Positions 17,254 to 29,014 of a stretch of DNA of 64,000 nucleotides are shown piece after piece. The stretch covers positions 372,001 to 436,000 of the forward strand of contig NC_009445.1 of the NCBI RefSeq assembly GCF_000026145.1, given 5' to 3'. How positions within the stretch are numbered: position 1 is the stretch's first letter; each line of letters begins with the position of its first letter. The translations under genes and the position numbers were made by a program. The notes under the pieces were generated by a model. That model was not told where the DNA came from and did not search any database. It saw only the letters and a program-made list of their open reading frames with translations. Source of the DNA: Bradyrhizobium sp. ORS 278 (GTDB lineage: Bacteria; Pseudomonadota; Alphaproteobacteria; Rhizobiales; Xanthobacteraceae).

Positions 17254-18581
17254 GCGTCGATGTCGTCACCTTCGGCTGCCGGCTCAACGCGTTCGAGTCC
17301 GAGCTGATCGCGCGCCATGTCGAGGCAGCGGGGGCGGACGACACCATCGTCATCAACAGCTGCGCTGTCACCAACGAGGCCGTGGCGCAGGCGCGGCAAT
17401 CGATCCGCAAATTGAAGCGCGAGCGCCCTTACGCGCGCATCGTCGTGACTGGTTGCGCGGCGCAGACGCAGGCCGACATGTTCGCTGCGATGCCTGAAGT
17501 CGATCGCGTGATCGGCAATGACGACAAGCTGCGGCCGGACGCCTGGCGCGCGACTACGCAGGTGCTGGCTGCGCCCCGCTTCGGCATCGATGCGACCGAA
17601 AAGGTCGCCGTCTCCGACATCATGGCCGTCACCGAGATGGCGCCGCATCTGGTCGACGGCTTCCAGCGCGGCCTGCCGCGGGTGTTCGTCCAGGTGCAGA
17701 ACGGCTGCGACCATCGCTGCACCTTCTGCATCATCCCCTACGGCCGCGGCAATTCACGCTCGGTGCCGATGGGGGCGGTGGTCGATCAGGTGCGAACGCT
17801 GGCTGAGCGCGGCCATGCTGAGATCGTGCTGACCGGCGTCGATCTCACCAGCTACGGCGCCGACCTGCCCGGCACGCCGAAGCTCGGCCTGCTGGTGAAA
17901 CAGATCCTGCGCCACGTGCCGGAGCTGAAACGGTTGCGCATCTCCTCGATCGATTCGATCGAGGCCGATGCCGACCTGCTCGATGCGCTCGCCGACGATG
18001 CCCGGCTGATGCCGCACCTGCATCTGTCATTGCAGGCCGGCGACGACCTGATCCTGAAGCGTATGAAGCGGCGGCATGTGCGCGCGGACGCGATCGCGTT
18101 CTGCGACCAGGTGCGTCGGCTGCGGCCGGACATCGCGCTCGGCGCTGATCTGATCGCAGGCTTTCCAACCGAGACGGAGGAGATGTTTACGCGCTCGCTC
18201 GACCTCGTCGAGGCATGCGGCCTGACGCTCCTGCACGTCTTTCCCTATTCGCCGCGCCCGGGCACGCCGGCCGCGCGCATGCCGCAGGTGGATGGCGCCG
18301 TCATCCGTGATCGCGCGCGTCGGCTGCGCGCAGTGGGGGAGGCTGCGTTGCGGCGGCGGCTGGATGCCGAGATCGGCTGCGCGCGTGAAGTTCTTATCGA
18401 GAGTGCGACGCAGGGCAGGACGGAGCATTATCTGCCGGTGTCAGTCACGGGTGCCGAGCCGGGCTCAGTGCAGCGGCTGGTGATCGCCGGCCATGATGGC
18501 GGAAAACTGTCAGCCCCACCCTCGGTGTCATCGCCCGGCTTGACCGGGCGATCCAGTACGCCGCGGCCTCTTGGTCAATAA
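17250..18581 (+). CDS. mtaB: tRNA t6A37 methylthiotransferase MtaB
   Basis: MtaB converts t6A37 to ms2t6A37 in ANN-decoding tRNAs using two [4Fe-4S] clusters. The protein is 443 residues. The N-terminal cluster cysteines are Cys10, Cys38 and Cys69, and the radical-SAM triad CDHRCTFC spans 153-160. The TRAM-like C-terminal region is present but degenerate. The last 19 or so residues ([15 protein letters not shown] end) are translated from a palindromic repeat that begins near 18526, so the native end was probably displaced. It overlaps dapF by 4 bp. Confidence 0.94.
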   Translation: MSVDVVTFGCRLNAFESELIARHVEAAGADDTIVINSCAVTNEAVAQARQSIRKLKRERPYARIVVTGCAAQTQADMFAAMPEVDRVIGNDDKLRPDAWRATTQVLAAPRFGIDATEKVAVSDIMAVTEMAPHLVDGFQRGLPRVFVQVQNGCDHRCTFCIIPYGRGNSRSVPMGAVVDQVRTLAERGHAEIVLTGVDLTSYGADLPGTPKLGLLVKQILRHVPELKRLRISSIDSIEADADLLDALADDARLMPHLHLSLQAGDDLILKRMKRRHVRADAIAFCDQVRRLRPDIALGADLIAGFPTETEEMFTRSLDLVEACGLTLLHVFPYSPRPGTPAARMPQVDGAVIRDRARRLRAVGEAALRRRLDAEIGCAREVLIESATQGRTEHYLPVSVTGAEPGSVQRLVIAGHDGGKLSAPPSVSSPGLTGRSSTPRPLGQ

Positions 18582-18630
18582 TAACCGCCTCTGGAATACT
18601 GGATCGCCCGGTCGAGCCGGGCGATGACAG
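18526..18630. repeat. palindromic repeat, family C copy 1
   Basis: Inverted repeat with TCATCGCCCGGCTTGACC on the left and its near-complement GGTCGAGCCGGGCGATGA on the right, with GATCCAGTACGCC inside. It overlaps the last 18 codons and stop of mtaB. A second copy is at 21419-21520. Confidence 0.9.
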
Positions 18631-18677
18631 CTGTGGTGTGGGCGAGAGTGCAGGGTCTCACTTGCGTCCGAGACGCT

Positions 18678-19580
18678 TCACTCCCCATTCCACCCGCACA
18701 GCCGCAGCCGCTCATGCATGTGCAGCGGCGCCGGCGCAACCACCTGCACCGGCGGCTTGTTCTTCGAGAGCGGGATGGAAATCTCCCGCGCATGCAGATG
18801 CAGCCGCGGCTCGCCGAAGCGCGGGCCGTTGCCGTAGATGTTGTCGCCTATGATCGGCCAGCCGGACGCGGCGGAATGCACGCGGAGTTGGTGGGTGCGG
18901 CCGGTGATGGGTTCCATGGCAAGCCAGGTGAGCTTGGGTGCCTTGCCTGATGAGGCCGCGCTCTCGCCAGTGGCGCGATCTGCTCCCTCCCCCCTTGCGG
19001 GGGAGGGTCGGGGTGGGGGGTGGCTCCGGGCGGCAATGCCCGTGGGGACCCCCACCCCCGACCCCTCCCCGCAAGGGGGAGGGGAGGTCGTGCCACAAGT
19101 GGGAGGTGAGCTTGGCGATGGGTCGGCCGCAGCGACAGCGTACGACCGCCCCAGCACCCGCCACTTCGTCACCGCCGGCTGCCCGCTCGGATCAGGCTTC
19201 TGCCACCAGCCGCGCTCGGCGTTGAGCTTGCCCAGCGGCAGCTCGATCACGCCTTCGTCAGCCTCCGGGCCGCCCTCGACCACGGCCCAATAGGTCTTCG
19301 AAATCTTGCCGTGCTTGAACAAAAGCCCGAGCGACGCCGTTGCCTTGCGATGGCGGCCGAGCACGAGGCAGCCGGAGGTTTCCTTGTCGAGCCGATGTGC
19401 CAGCACCGGCGGGCGCGGCAGGCCAAAGCGCAGGGCGTCGAACGAGGCTTCGAGGTTCGGGCCGCCCTTCGGTCCCTTGTGCACGGGAATGCCGGCGGGC
19501 TTGTCGATCACCAGCATCAGCCCGTCGCGGTGAAGCACGCGGGCCAGCATCTCCTCGTCGGTGGGTTGGTTAATGTCCAT
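18678..19580 (-). CDS. RluA-family 23S rRNA pseudouridine synthase with in-frame repeat insert
   Basis: This 300-residue protein is a pseudouridine synthase of the RluA/RluC type without an S4 domain. The catalytic Asp65 is in [10 protein letters not shown] and the C-terminal motif GRTHQLRVH is intact. Between them, residues 165-199 are encoded by a GC-rich palindromic repeat (18984-19088) and read as Pro/Gly/Arg-rich sequence unlike the rest. The insert keeps the frame and falls between conserved blocks, so the enzyme may still fold. The ATG at 19580 has only a weak ribosome site, but longer starts would overlap ftsY. It is convergent with mtaB. Confidence 0.88.
   Translation of the reverse strand: MDINQPTDEEMLARVLHRDGLMLVIDKPAGIPVHKGPKGGPNLEASFDALRFGLPRPPVLAHRLDKETSGCLVLGRHRKATASLGLLFKHGKISKTYWAVVEGGPEADEGVIELPLGKLNAERGWWQKPDPSGQPAVTKWRVLGRSYAVAAADPSPSSPPTCGTTSPPPCGEGSGVGVPTGIAARSHPPPRPSPARGEGADRATGESAASSGKAPKLTWLAMEPITGRTHQLRVHSAASGWPIIGDNIYGNGPRFGEPRLHLHAREISIPLSKNKPPVQVVAPAPLHMHERLRLCGWNGE
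18984..19088. repeat. palindromic repeat, family D copy 1 (inside a coding region)
   Basis: CTCCCTCCCCCCTTGCGG at the left and GCAAGGGGGAGGGGAG at the right form the arms. Bases 19045-19084 are identical over 40 nt to 24013-24052 in the second copy. This copy lies wholly inside the pseudouridine synthase gene. Confidence 0.92.
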
Positions 19581-19639
19581 GGAAACCGTAACGCCGGTGT
19601 GAGCTTTCGTTTGGAAGAGGAAAGGGCTAACACCACGCC

Positions 19640-20587
19640 ATGAACGATACCACCTCCGAAACACCCAAGCGGTCGTGGTGGCGGCGGCTGTCGGACGGCC
19701 TGAAGCGCACCTCCGGCGCGCTCGGCACCGCCGTGGCCGACCTCGTCACCAAGCGCAAGCTCGACCGCGCGATGCTCGATGACATCGAGGACGTGCTGCT
19801 GCGCGCCGATCTCGGCACCCAGGTCGCCGCCCGGATCGCCGAGGCCGTCGGCGCGGGCCGCTACGACAAGGCGATCAGCGCCGACGAGGTCAAGGCCGTC
19901 GTCGCGACCGAGGTCGAGAAGGTGCTGTCGCCGGTTGCGAAGCCGCTGACGATCGAGCCTGGTCACAAGCCGTTCGTCATCCTCGTCGTCGGCGTCAACG
20001 GCTCGGGCAAGACCACCACCATCGGCAAGCTGGCGCAGAAATTCGCCTCCGAGGGCAAGCACGTCATGCTGGCTGCGGGCGACACCTTCCGAGCGGCAGC
20101 GATCGAGCAGCTTAAGGTGTGGGGCGAGCGCACCAAGGCGCCTGTCATCGCCGGCGCGCAAGGCTCGGATTCCGCCAGCCTCGCCTTCAATGCCATCACA
20201 GCGGCCAAGGAGCAGGGCCGCGACATCCTGCTGATCGACACCGCCGGCCGGCTGCAGAACAAGGCCGAGCTCATGAACGAACTCGAAAAGGTCGTGCGTG
20301 TCATTCGCAAGGTCGACGCCTCGGCGCCGCACGCGGTGCTGCTCGTGCTCGATGCCACCGTGGGACAGAATGCGCTGTCGCAGGTCGAGGCGTTCCATCG
20401 TACGGCTGGCGTCACGGGCCTGGTCATGACCAAGCTCGACGGCACGGCGCGCGGCGGCATCCTCGTGGCGCTGTCGGAGAAGTTCAAGCTGCCGGTGCAC
20501 TTCATCGGCGTCGGCGAGGGCGTCGACGATCTGCAGCCGTTCGCGGCGAAGGATTTCGCGCGGGCGATCGCCGGCATCGAGGACTGA
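19640..20587 (+). CDS. ftsY: signal recognition particle receptor FtsY
   Basis: FtsY is the membrane-associated receptor for the SRP, pairing its GTPase with that of Ffh (11656-13203). The protein is 315 residues. The NG domain starts close to the N-terminus; the P-loop GVNGSGKT is at 118-125, with DTFRAAA, DTAGR and [10 protein letters not shown] motifs following. The long acidic A domain of E. coli FtsY is absent, replaced by a short basic segment containing RSWWRRL that could act as a membrane-targeting helix, as is usual in alphaproteobacteria. Confidence 0.97.
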   Translation: MNDTTSETPKRSWWRRLSDGLKRTSGALGTAVADLVTKRKLDRAMLDDIEDVLLRADLGTQVAARIAEAVGAGRYDKAISADEVKAVVATEVEKVLSPVAKPLTIEPGHKPFVILVVGVNGSGKTTTIGKLAQKFASEGKHVMLAAGDTFRAAAIEQLKVWGERTKAPVIAGAQGSDSASLAFNAITAAKEQGRDILLIDTAGRLQNKAELMNELEKVVRVIRKVDASAPHAVLLVLDATVGQNALSQVEAFHRTAGVTGLVMTKLDGTARGGILVALSEKFKLPVHFIGVGEGVDDLQPFAAKDFARAIAGIED

Positions 20588-20670
20588 CGCGCGGCCCTTG
20601 CTGGTCAGCGACATCTGACGGAACTACTGGATCAGCCATAGGCGGCTGATGACAGCCAACGGGACATGGA

Positions 20671-21273
20671 ATGGACAAGACCCAGCCGCATCCGCTGTTC
20701 AAGCTCGCGACCGAACTCGGTCCGCTGATCGTGTTCTTCTTCGTCAACGCCAAGTTCAATCTGTTCGCCGCGACTGGCGCCTTCATGGTCGCGATCATCG
20801 CGGCGCTGATCGCGTCCTATGTCGTGACTAGGCACATTCCGCTGATGGCGCTGGTCACTGCCGTGGTCGTGATCGTGTTCGGCACGCTGACGCTGGTGCT
20901 GCACGACGAGACCTTCATCAAGGTCAAGCCGACCATCATCTACGGCCTGTTCGCGGCCGTGCTCGGCGGCGGGCTGGTGTTCAACCGCTCGTTCATCGCG
21001 ATCATGTTCGATCAGATGTTCAACCTGACGCCGGCCGGCTGGCGCATCCTCACCTTCCGCTGGGCGCTGTTCTTTGCCGGAATGGCGGTGCTGAACGAGA
21101 TCATCTGGCGCACGCAGAGCACGGATTTCTGGGTCGGCTTCAAGGCGTTCGGCGTGCTGCCGCTGACCATGATCTTCGCCATCGCCCAGATGCCGCTGAT
21201 CAAGCGCTACCATCAGGACCCGGCCTCGCTGGAAGCCAGCGACGCGGCGGAAGGCGATGTGAGCAAGGGGTAG
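20671..21273 (+). CDS. yciB: inner membrane septation protein A (YciB family)
   Basis: This 200-residue multi-span protein of the YciB/IspZ family affects septum placement and envelope synthesis in other bacteria. Five or six hydrophobic segments are visible (for example [44 protein letters not shown]). The family segment [14 protein letters not shown] and the [13 protein letters not shown] region are present. It follows ftsY by 83 bp on the same strand and may share its transcript. A family B repeat begins 13 bp after its stop. Confidence 0.92.
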   Translation: MDKTQPHPLFKLATELGPLIVFFFVNAKFNLFAATGAFMVAIIAALIASYVVTRHIPLMALVTAVVVIVFGTLTLVLHDETFIKVKPTIIYGLFAAVLGGGLVFNRSFIAIMFDQMFNLTPAGWRILTFRWALFFAGMAVLNEIIWRTQSTDFWVGFKAFGVLPLTMIFAIAQMPLIKRYHQDPASLEASDAAEGDVSKG

Positions 21274-21285
21274 CTTTCTCAGAGC

Positions 21286-21370
21286 CGTCATTCCGGGGCG
21301 CTCGCGTCAGCGAGCGAACCCGGACTCTCGAGGTTCCGGGTTCAATGCTCCGCATTGCCCCGGAACGACG
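21286..21370. repeat. palindromic repeat, family B copy 1
   Basis: Inverted repeat with CGTCATTCCGGGGCG at the left and GCCCCGGAACGACG at the right, and a smaller CGCTCGCGTCAGCGAGCG dyad inside. It lies just after yciB. Confidence 0.88.
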
Positions 21371-21418
21371 ATCGCAGCTGAAATTCGTGAGGCACTGCGC
21401 GCGCGCCTCATCCCCACT

Positions 21419-21520
21419 GTCATCATCCGCGAAAGCGGATGATCCAGTACGCCGCGGCAGTCGTGATTCACAATGCTGTCACGGCGTACTGGATCGCCCG
21501 GTCAAGCCGGGCGATGACAG
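21419..21520. repeat. palindromic repeat, family C copy 2
   Basis: Same family as 18526-18630: GATCCAGTACGCCGCGG and TACTGGATCGCCCGGTC are shared. With the family B element it fills most of the 308-bp gap between yciB and ccmG; no gene is seen in this gap. Confidence 0.9.
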
Positions 21521-21581
21521 CGGGGGTGGACGGACAGCTTGCTCGAAATGACGAGCAATTTATTGGCTCGCATCCAGCCGA

Positions 21582-22178
21582 CTAACCCCCCGCCTTCAGT
21601 GCCTTCTCGATTTCCGGCTTCAGCACCGCGTCGATGTTCTGCGCCGTGATCGGGCCGACCAGCTTGTAGACGATGGTGCCCTCGCGCCCCACCACGAACG
21701 TCTCCGGCACGCCGTAGACGCCCCATTCGATGCCGGCGCGGCCGTTGCCGTCGACGCCGACGAAATCGTAGGGATTGCCGTAGCGGCCGAGGAAGCGGCG
21801 GGCGTTGTCGGCGGCGTCCTTGTAGTTGATGCCGATGATCTGAAAGCGCTTGTCGCGGCCGAGATCGACCAGCAGCGGCGCCTCGTCATGGCAGGGCACG
21901 CACCACGAAGCCCAGACGTTGACGATGCTGACCTTGCCCTTCAGCGCGGCCGGGTCGAGTCCCGGAATGACGGCGCCGTCCCTCGCGAGCTCGGGCAGCG
22001 GCGGCAGCGGCGTGGCTGGCGCGGGGCGGCCGATCAGCGCCGAGGGAATCCGCGAGGGGTCGCCATTGCCGAGCCGAAACCAGAACAGCGCCGCCAGCCC
22101 GAGAAACACCACGAGCGGCAGCAGCATCAACAGCGAGCGCCGTCGCGGCGCGGCCTCGGGGGCGGTCTGGTCGGTCAT
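21582..22178 (-). CDS. ccmG: thiol:disulphide interchange protein CcmG/DsbE
   Basis: CcmG keeps apocytochrome c cysteines reduced for haem attachment. The protein is 198 residues, with an N-terminal membrane anchor ([19 protein letters not shown]) and a periplasmic thioredoxin fold. The active site is WCVPC in [12 protein letters not shown], and the family segment [15 protein letters not shown] carries the cis-proline. Its ATG at 22178 overlaps the ccmD stop (ATGA), so it is translationally coupled as the last gene of the ccmC-ccmD-ccmG unit. Confidence 0.96.
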   Translation of the reverse strand: MTDQTAPEAAPRRRSLLMLLPLVVFLGLAALFWFRLGNGDPSRIPSALIGRPAPATPLPPLPELARDGAVIPGLDPAALKGKVSIVNVWASWCVPCHDEAPLLVDLGRDKRFQIIGINYKDAADNARRFLGRYGNPYDFVGVDGNGRAGIEWGVYGVPETFVVGREGTIVYKLVGPITAQNIDAVLKPEIEKALKAGG

Positions 22179-22354
22179 TGCATGTCCGTGGCGGCGCGGC
22201 CGGAGCGGCGGCTGATGCCGCTGTCCTCGAGCGCGCGCAGCCGCGCCTTCTGGGTGCGGTAGTCGATCGCGATCCAGGCGATCAGCAGCACGACGACGAG
22301 GGCTGCGGCGAGGTACGAGGTGGCGATAAACGAGGTGTAGGGGCCGAGGTCCAT
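22175..22354 (-). CDS. ccmD: haem exporter protein CcmD
   Basis: This 59-residue protein, read directly from the sequence, starts [17 protein letters not shown], has one membrane span ([13 protein letters not shown]) and continues with [13 protein letters not shown], the classic CcmD pattern. CcmD helps CcmABC release holo-CcmE in haem delivery. It begins 1 nt after the ccmC stop and its stop overlaps the ccmG start. Confidence 0.95.
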   Translation of the reverse strand: MDLGPYTSFIATSYLAAALVVVLLIAWIAIDYRTQKARLRALEDSGISRRSGRAATDMQ

Positions 22355-22355
22355 G

Positions 22356-23132
22356 TCAGGCGGCTCCCACGATCTGGCTGGTTGCGCCGCCGGACGGCGC
22401 GCTGCCCTGATAAGACCGCGCCTGCATCATCTGCAGGCTGCGCACGCGCCGGCGCAGGATCTCGTTGCGCATGGCTGCAACGTGCAGGGTGATGAACAGG
22501 AACGAGAAGCCGATCGCCATCACCAGGAGCGGGATCAGGAAGGCCTTGTCGAGCGCAGGTCCGCCCATCCGCATCACCGAGGCCGGCTGGTGCAGCGTGT
22601 TCCACCAGTCGACCGAGAACTTGATGATCGGCAGGTTGATCGCGCCAACCAATGTCAGAACCGCGGCGGCGCGCGCGGCGCGCGTGGGATCCTCGACCGA
22701 GCGCCACAGCGCTATCAGGCCGAGATACATCAGGAACAGGATCAGCACCGAGGTCAGCCGGGCGTCCCACTCCCAATAGGTGCCCCACATCGGCCGACCC
22801 CACAGCGAGCCGGTCAGCAGGGCGAGAAAGGTGAAGCTGGCGCCGATCGGCGCGGCAGCCTTGGCGGCGACATCGGCGAGCGGATGCCGCCACACCAGCG
22901 TGCCGAGCGAGGCGATGCTCATGACGCCCCAGACGAACATCGACAGCCACGCATTGGGTACGTGGATGAACATGATCTTGACGGTCGCGCCCTGCTGGTA
23001 GTCGTCGGGCGCCAGCGCCGACAGGTACAGGCCGGCGGCCAGCAGCGCGACGGTGACCAGCGCCAGCCACGGCAAGAGGCGCGCGGCCAGCGCGAGGAAC
23101 CTGGTGGGATTGGCGAGGTCGATCAGCGACAT
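22356..23132 (-). CDS. ccmC: haem exporter protein CcmC
   Basis: CcmC loads haem onto the chaperone CcmE at the periplasmic face of the membrane. The protein is 258 residues with six hydrophobic spans. The haem-handling tryptophan-rich loop [12 protein letters not shown] is present, as are flanking histidines ([16 protein letters not shown]). A FixK/FNR-type palindrome lies 62-75 bp upstream of its start. ccmC-ccmD-ccmG are nearly overlapping and form one unit; ccmB ends 93 bp upstream of ccmC on the same strand. Confidence 0.97.
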   Translation of the reverse strand: MSLIDLANPTRFLALAARLLPWLALVTVALLAAGLYLSALAPDDYQQGATVKIMFIHVPNAWLSMFVWGVMSIASLGTLVWRHPLADVAAKAAAPIGASFTFLALLTGSLWGRPMWGTYWEWDARLTSVLILFLMYLGLIALWRSVEDPTRAARAAAVLTLVGAINLPIIKFSVDWWNTLHQPASVMRMGGPALDKAFLIPLLVMAIGFSFLFITLHVAAMRNEILRRRVRSLQMMQARSYQGSAPSGGATSQIVGAA

Positions 23133-23193
23133 GAGGCCCTTGTTAAAGGCGGAAACGTTTACAGTCCATCAGCACAGGACAGCTCGGCAAGAG

Positions 23194-23207
23194 TTGATCA
23201 TGGTCAA
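23194..23207 (-). promoter_or_regulatory. FixK/FNR-type box upstream of ccmC
   Basis: TTGATCATGGTCAA matches the FixK2 consensus TTG(A/C)-N6-(T/G)CAA exactly and the FNR palindrome TTGAT-N4-ATCAA with one change. Its centre is about 68 bp before the ccmC start codon, compatible with activation of a ccmCDG promoter. Binding is inferred. Confidence 0.55.
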
Positions 23208-23224
23208 ACCCCGCCGGTGTTCCG

Positions 23225-23893
23225 TTAGTCCAGGCCGTTGCGCAGGCTGGTTGCGGCTGCGAACGGGCCGATCACGAAGCTGACCAGCGACAAGGCGCAG
23301 AGGATCGAGAACGGCGCGCCGAACGGCAGCGGGCCGACGATGGCCGCCTGCGACGCCGCGACGCCGAAGATCAGCACCGGGATCGACAGCGGCAGGACCA
23401 AAACGGCCAGCAGCAGGCCGCCACGGGACATCGTCACCGCCAGTGCTGCGCCGATCATGCCGATGAAGGTCAGCGCCGGCGTGCCGGCCAGCAGGGTCAG
23501 GGCGACGGCGCCGGTGGCGGTGGCGTCGAGGTTCAGCAGCAGGCCGAGCACGGGCGTGGCGATCACCAGCGGCAGCCCGGCGGCCAGCCAGTGCGCCAGC
23601 GCCTTGGCGGCGCAGGCGAACTCCAGCGGCGTCCGGCTCATGATGATCAGGTCGAGCGAGCCGTCCTCGTGGTCCGCGGTGAACAGGCGGTCGAGCGTCA
23701 GCAGGCTGGCGAGCAGGGCGCCGAGCCAGAGGATCGCCGGGCCGAGGCGGGTGAGCAGGGCGAGATCCGGGCCGACGGCAAACGGCATCAGCACGACCAC
23801 GGTGAGGAAGAACAGCACGCCAATCAGCGCACCGCCGCCAATGCGTAGCGCGATCCGGATGTCGCGGCGGATGAGGGCACCGAGGGCGGTCAT
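23225..23893 (-). CDS. ccmB: haem exporter protein CcmB
   Basis: CcmB is the membrane subunit working with the ATPase CcmA to drive release of holo-CcmE during cytochrome c maturation. The protein is 222 residues with six hydrophobic segments. Typical CcmB pieces are RRDIRIALR near the N-terminus, the LASLLTLDRLF segment, DHEDGSLDLI and the C-terminal FAAATSLRNGLD. A start at 23893 fits the family length. A palindromic repeat of family D separates it from ccmA, which is unusual since the two genes usually abut. Confidence 0.95.
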   Translation of the reverse strand: MTALGALIRRDIRIALRIGGGALIGVLFFLTVVVLMPFAVGPDLALLTRLGPAILWLGALLASLLTLDRLFTADHEDGSLDLIIMSRTPLEFACAAKALAHWLAAGLPLVIATPVLGLLLNLDATATGAVALTLLAGTPALTFIGMIGAALAVTMSRGGLLLAVLVLPLSIPVLIFGVAASQAAIVGPLPFGAPFSILCALSLVSFVIGPFAAATSLRNGLD

Positions 23894-23953
23894 TGGAAAA
23901 GAGCCCTGATGAGAAATGCTTGGGAGCGACGCTGCTGCTCCGAACTCGCTGCG

Positions 23954-24054
23954 CTCCCCTCCCCCCTGCGGGGAGGGGTTGGGGGTGGGGGTCCACACGG
24001 GCAGTCTTTGCTGGGACCCCCACCCCCGACCCCTCCCCGCAAGGGGGAGGGGGG
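23954..24054. repeat. palindromic repeat, family D copy 2
   Basis: Arms CTCCCCTCCCCCCTGCGG and CCGCAAGGGGGAGGGG. It lies in the 207-bp gap between ccmA and ccmB, and shares a 40-nt identical right arm with the copy inside the pseudouridine synthase gene. Confidence 0.92.
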
Positions 24055-24100
24055 CGCACCGATGTCGCGGTGAAAAATTGCCTGTCCCATAAACATCAGC

Positions 24101-24724
24101 TCAGTTTCCAATCCGCAGTTCGCGTGTGTCGATGCCGAGCGGCCCGTGCGTGGCGGCGACGATCAGCCCACCCGTTGCTAGATGCTCGCGCATCAGGCCG
24201 GCGAACATCGCCTGTCCGGTGACGTCGAGTGCCGCGGTCGGCTCGTCGAGCAGCCAGAGCAGGCGGGGCACGGCGAGGAGGCGGGCCAGGGATAGGCGGC
24301 GGCGCTGGCCGGCGGAGAGGTAGCCCGCGGGCAGATCAATCGCGTGCGCGATGCCGACGGCCGCGAGGCAATCCGGGATCGGGCGCGTCATTCCGCCGCC
24401 GAGGAAGTCGGCCCAGAATGTCAGGTTCTCACGCACGCTGAGCGCCGGCTTCAGCGCGTCGCGGTGGCCGAGATAATGCGCCTGCTCTGGCACCGTCAGC
24501 TCGCCCCCGCCGCCCTCGATGGCGATCGTGCCGCCGGTCGGCAGCAGGAGGCCCGCGATCAGCCGCAGCAGCGAGGTCTTGCCGGCGCCATTGTGCCCGG
24601 TCACGGCCAGCGCCTCGCCCGCGCGCGCCTCGAAGGCAAGACCGGCAAACACCTCGCGGCCGCCGCGCACGCATCTGACGTCGTGTCCGAACAGCCTCGG
24701 AGACGGTGGTGGAGACTGCTGCAT
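24101..24724 (-). CDS. ccmA: haem exporter ATP-binding protein CcmA
   Basis: CcmA is the ABC ATPase of the CcmAB complex. The protein is 207 residues. Walker A is GHNGAGKTS, the signature is [13 protein letters not shown] and Walker B is [11 protein letters not shown], all in order. Its length and short N-terminus are typical. It is the first gene of the leftward ccm cluster; its start at 24724 faces acnA across a 223-bp divergent region. Family identity is secure from the motifs and the linked ccmBCDG genes. Confidence 0.96.
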   Translation of the reverse strand: MQQSPPPSPRLFGHDVRCVRGGREVFAGLAFEARAGEALAVTGHNGAGKTSLLRLIAGLLLPTGGTIAIEGGGGELTVPEQAHYLGHRDALKPALSVRENLTFWADFLGGGMTRPIPDCLAAVGIAHAIDLPAGYLSAGQRRRLSLARLLAVPRLLWLLDEPTAALDVTGQAMFAGLMREHLATGGLIVAATHGPLGIDTRELRIGN

Positions 24725-24947
24725 GGCGCGTCGTGACAGCCCTTACGAAATTGATGGCTAGCGTGCGAGAATTTGTGGGTGATGCCACGCCGGGACTTGA
24801 TTGTCTCTGTAGCGACGCAGTTAGAAAGCTTCTATAAGCCCGACCTTGATGCAGCACACAATCGGCCGCTGCAAGCCATCCGGCGCCTCGCGCTGACGGT
24901 TCGAAAATACCCCCTCAGGGTATACAGATCAATTGGGATTCCCACGC

Positions 24948-27668
<2,721 letters not shown>

Positions 27669-27720
27669 CCAAAGCGCCATGCGACAGTTTGGCTCACTCT
27701 GAAGTGAGTGGCGGGTGATG

Positions 27721-27752
27721 AAGGAGGCGGCCTATGACAAGGCCGCCTCCTT
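27721..27752 (+). terminator. acnA intrinsic terminator
   Basis: A perfect 12-bp stem AAGGAGGCGGCC / GGCCGCCTCCTT with an 8-nt loop, then TGCATTTT. It lies 52 bp after the acnA stop. An in-frame ATG for the next gene falls in its loop, which argues against that start. Confidence 0.88.
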
Positions 27753-27844
27753 TGCATTTTCGGTCTGTTAACTACGAGGACGGCATCGCGTATGTGGAGA
27801 CGCGCCAGGGCACAGCGGACGGTGGTCCAGACGGGACAGTGGCG

Positions 27845-28597
27845 ATGAGTGGACAGATGTCGTGGTGGTCGCGCGCGGCGCTTTGTGTCTGTGCGGTCAT
27901 TGCTTTCGTCCGGCCGGCCTCCGCCGACCCCCGTGCAGTGATCGAACTTTTCACCTCGCAGGGCTGCTCGTCCTGTCCGCCGGCCGACAAGGTGCTGGGC
28001 GAGCTCGCGAGAGATCCCAACATCATCGCGCTGTCCCTGCCGATCGACTACTGGGACTATCTCGGCTGGAAGGATACTCTGGCCGATTCCCGCTTCACCG
28101 CCCGTCAGCGCGCTTACTCGCGCGCGCGCGGCGACCGCGAGGTCTATACGCCCCAGGCCGTGGTCAACGGCTCGGTTCACGTCATCGGCAGCGACCGCGA
28201 GGCGATCGAAGGCGCGATCGAGGAGACCGCCCAGGCTGGCAACGCGATGTCGGTGCCGGTCCGGCTCTCCATCGAAGGGCAGGAGCTCACCGTCTCGGTG
28301 GCCGCGGCGACCGAGCATACTCTGCGCAAGCATGGCGAGGTCTGGGTCTGCTCCATCGCGCGCGCCGTTCCGATCCAGGTCGGGCGCGGCGAAAACAGCG
28401 GGCGGGAGCTGACCTACTACAATGTCGTTCGCAGTCTGCTGAAGCTCGGCGACTGGAACGGCACGTCGGTCAGCTGGAGTGTGCCGCTGGAGAAAATCGC
28501 CCGCGAGGGCGTCGATGGCGCGGTCGTCTATGTGCAGGACGGCAGCCGTGATCGCCCCGGTCCCATGCTCGGCGCCGCCTATTCCGAACTGCACTAG
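27845..28597 (+). CDS. DUF1223 exported thioredoxin-like protein
   Basis: This 250-residue protein starts at the ATG at 27845 and has a signal peptide (RAALCVCAVIAFVRPASA). The mature part begins AVIELFTSQGCSSCPPADK, the DUF1223 signature with a CxxC at Cys41-Cys44, and continues with the family segments YWDYLGWKD and YTPQAVVNG. The fold is thioredoxin-like, so a periplasmic redox role is likely but not shown. An upstream ATG at 27734 would lie in the acnA terminator and is rejected. Confidence 0.88.
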   Translation: MSGQMSWWSRAALCVCAVIAFVRPASADPRAVIELFTSQGCSSCPPADKVLGELARDPNIIALSLPIDYWDYLGWKDTLADSRFTARQRAYSRARGDREVYTPQAVVNGSVHVIGSDREAIEGAIEETAQAGNAMSVPVRLSIEGQELTVSVAAATEHTLRKHGEVWVCSIARAVPIQVGRGENSGRELTYYNVVRSLLKLGDWNGTSVSWSVPLEKIAREGVDGAVVYVQDGSRDRPGPMLGAAYSELH

Positions 28598-28696
28598 CGC
28601 TCGCGCCCCCGCCGCTAACAATCTGGATTTGAGCCGAGGCTGTCGACGGTTGTGAAAGCCGTTCGCTGAACGGACGACGCTTGCTGTCGCCAAAAA

Positions 28697-28727
28697 GCAA
28701 AAGGACCAACTCGCGTTGGCCCTTTGC
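28697..28727 (-). terminator. orphan minus-strand intrinsic terminator
   Basis: Stem GCAAAAGGACCAAC / GTTGGCCCTTTGC with a TCGC loop, one mismatch and one bulge. On the minus strand the stem is followed directly by TTTTT. No minus-strand gene is recognised to its right until 29410, so it may end an unannotated small transcript. Confidence 0.6.
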
Positions 28728-29014
28728 CATTACTTGTGAATAGACCCGATCCTGACGACCCCGGGGGGCTGGGGGCTGAGGAATCCGGAACCGAAAGGAC
28801 CGGGCCAACGCACACGAATCTTATGCCTAACGTCGGGGGCGCTCCCTGGGCGGAAAGACGGCGCGATTATGATTCCGCTAACGATCCCGTGACGCTGACG
28901 TGTTGCCGGAACCGCTTCTGTCGTTGGCGCAGCCGAACTTCAATAATGAAAACGGCCCCTTGCGGCTTCGTCCGGTTGGCGCGATCATGTCACAGAGATG
29001 ACAGGAGGACACTC
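28728..29014. other. intergenic region, possible minus-strand small RNA
   Basis: 287 bases without a convincing protein gene. It includes the 5' region of the DUF2794 gene on the plus strand. Because a U-tailed terminator on the minus strand lies at its left end, a leftward small RNA is possible. I do not recognise 6S, tmRNA, RNase P or SRP RNA here. Confidence 0.3.

Noticed and set aside
18960..19100. CRISPR-like or tandem repeats in GC-rich stretches near 19.0 and 24.0 kb
   Set aside because: They are single inverted-repeat elements without regular direct repeats and spacers.
27734..27844. N-terminal extension of the DUF1223 protein from an ATG at 27734
   Set aside because: That ATG lies in the loop of the acnA terminator, lacks a ribosome site, and the extension precedes a clear signal peptide starting at 27845.
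28860..28900. tmRNA-like tag (GCTAACGAT encoding A-N-D) near 28880
   Set aside because: The following codons do not form a tmRNA tag and no acceptor stem could be matched.
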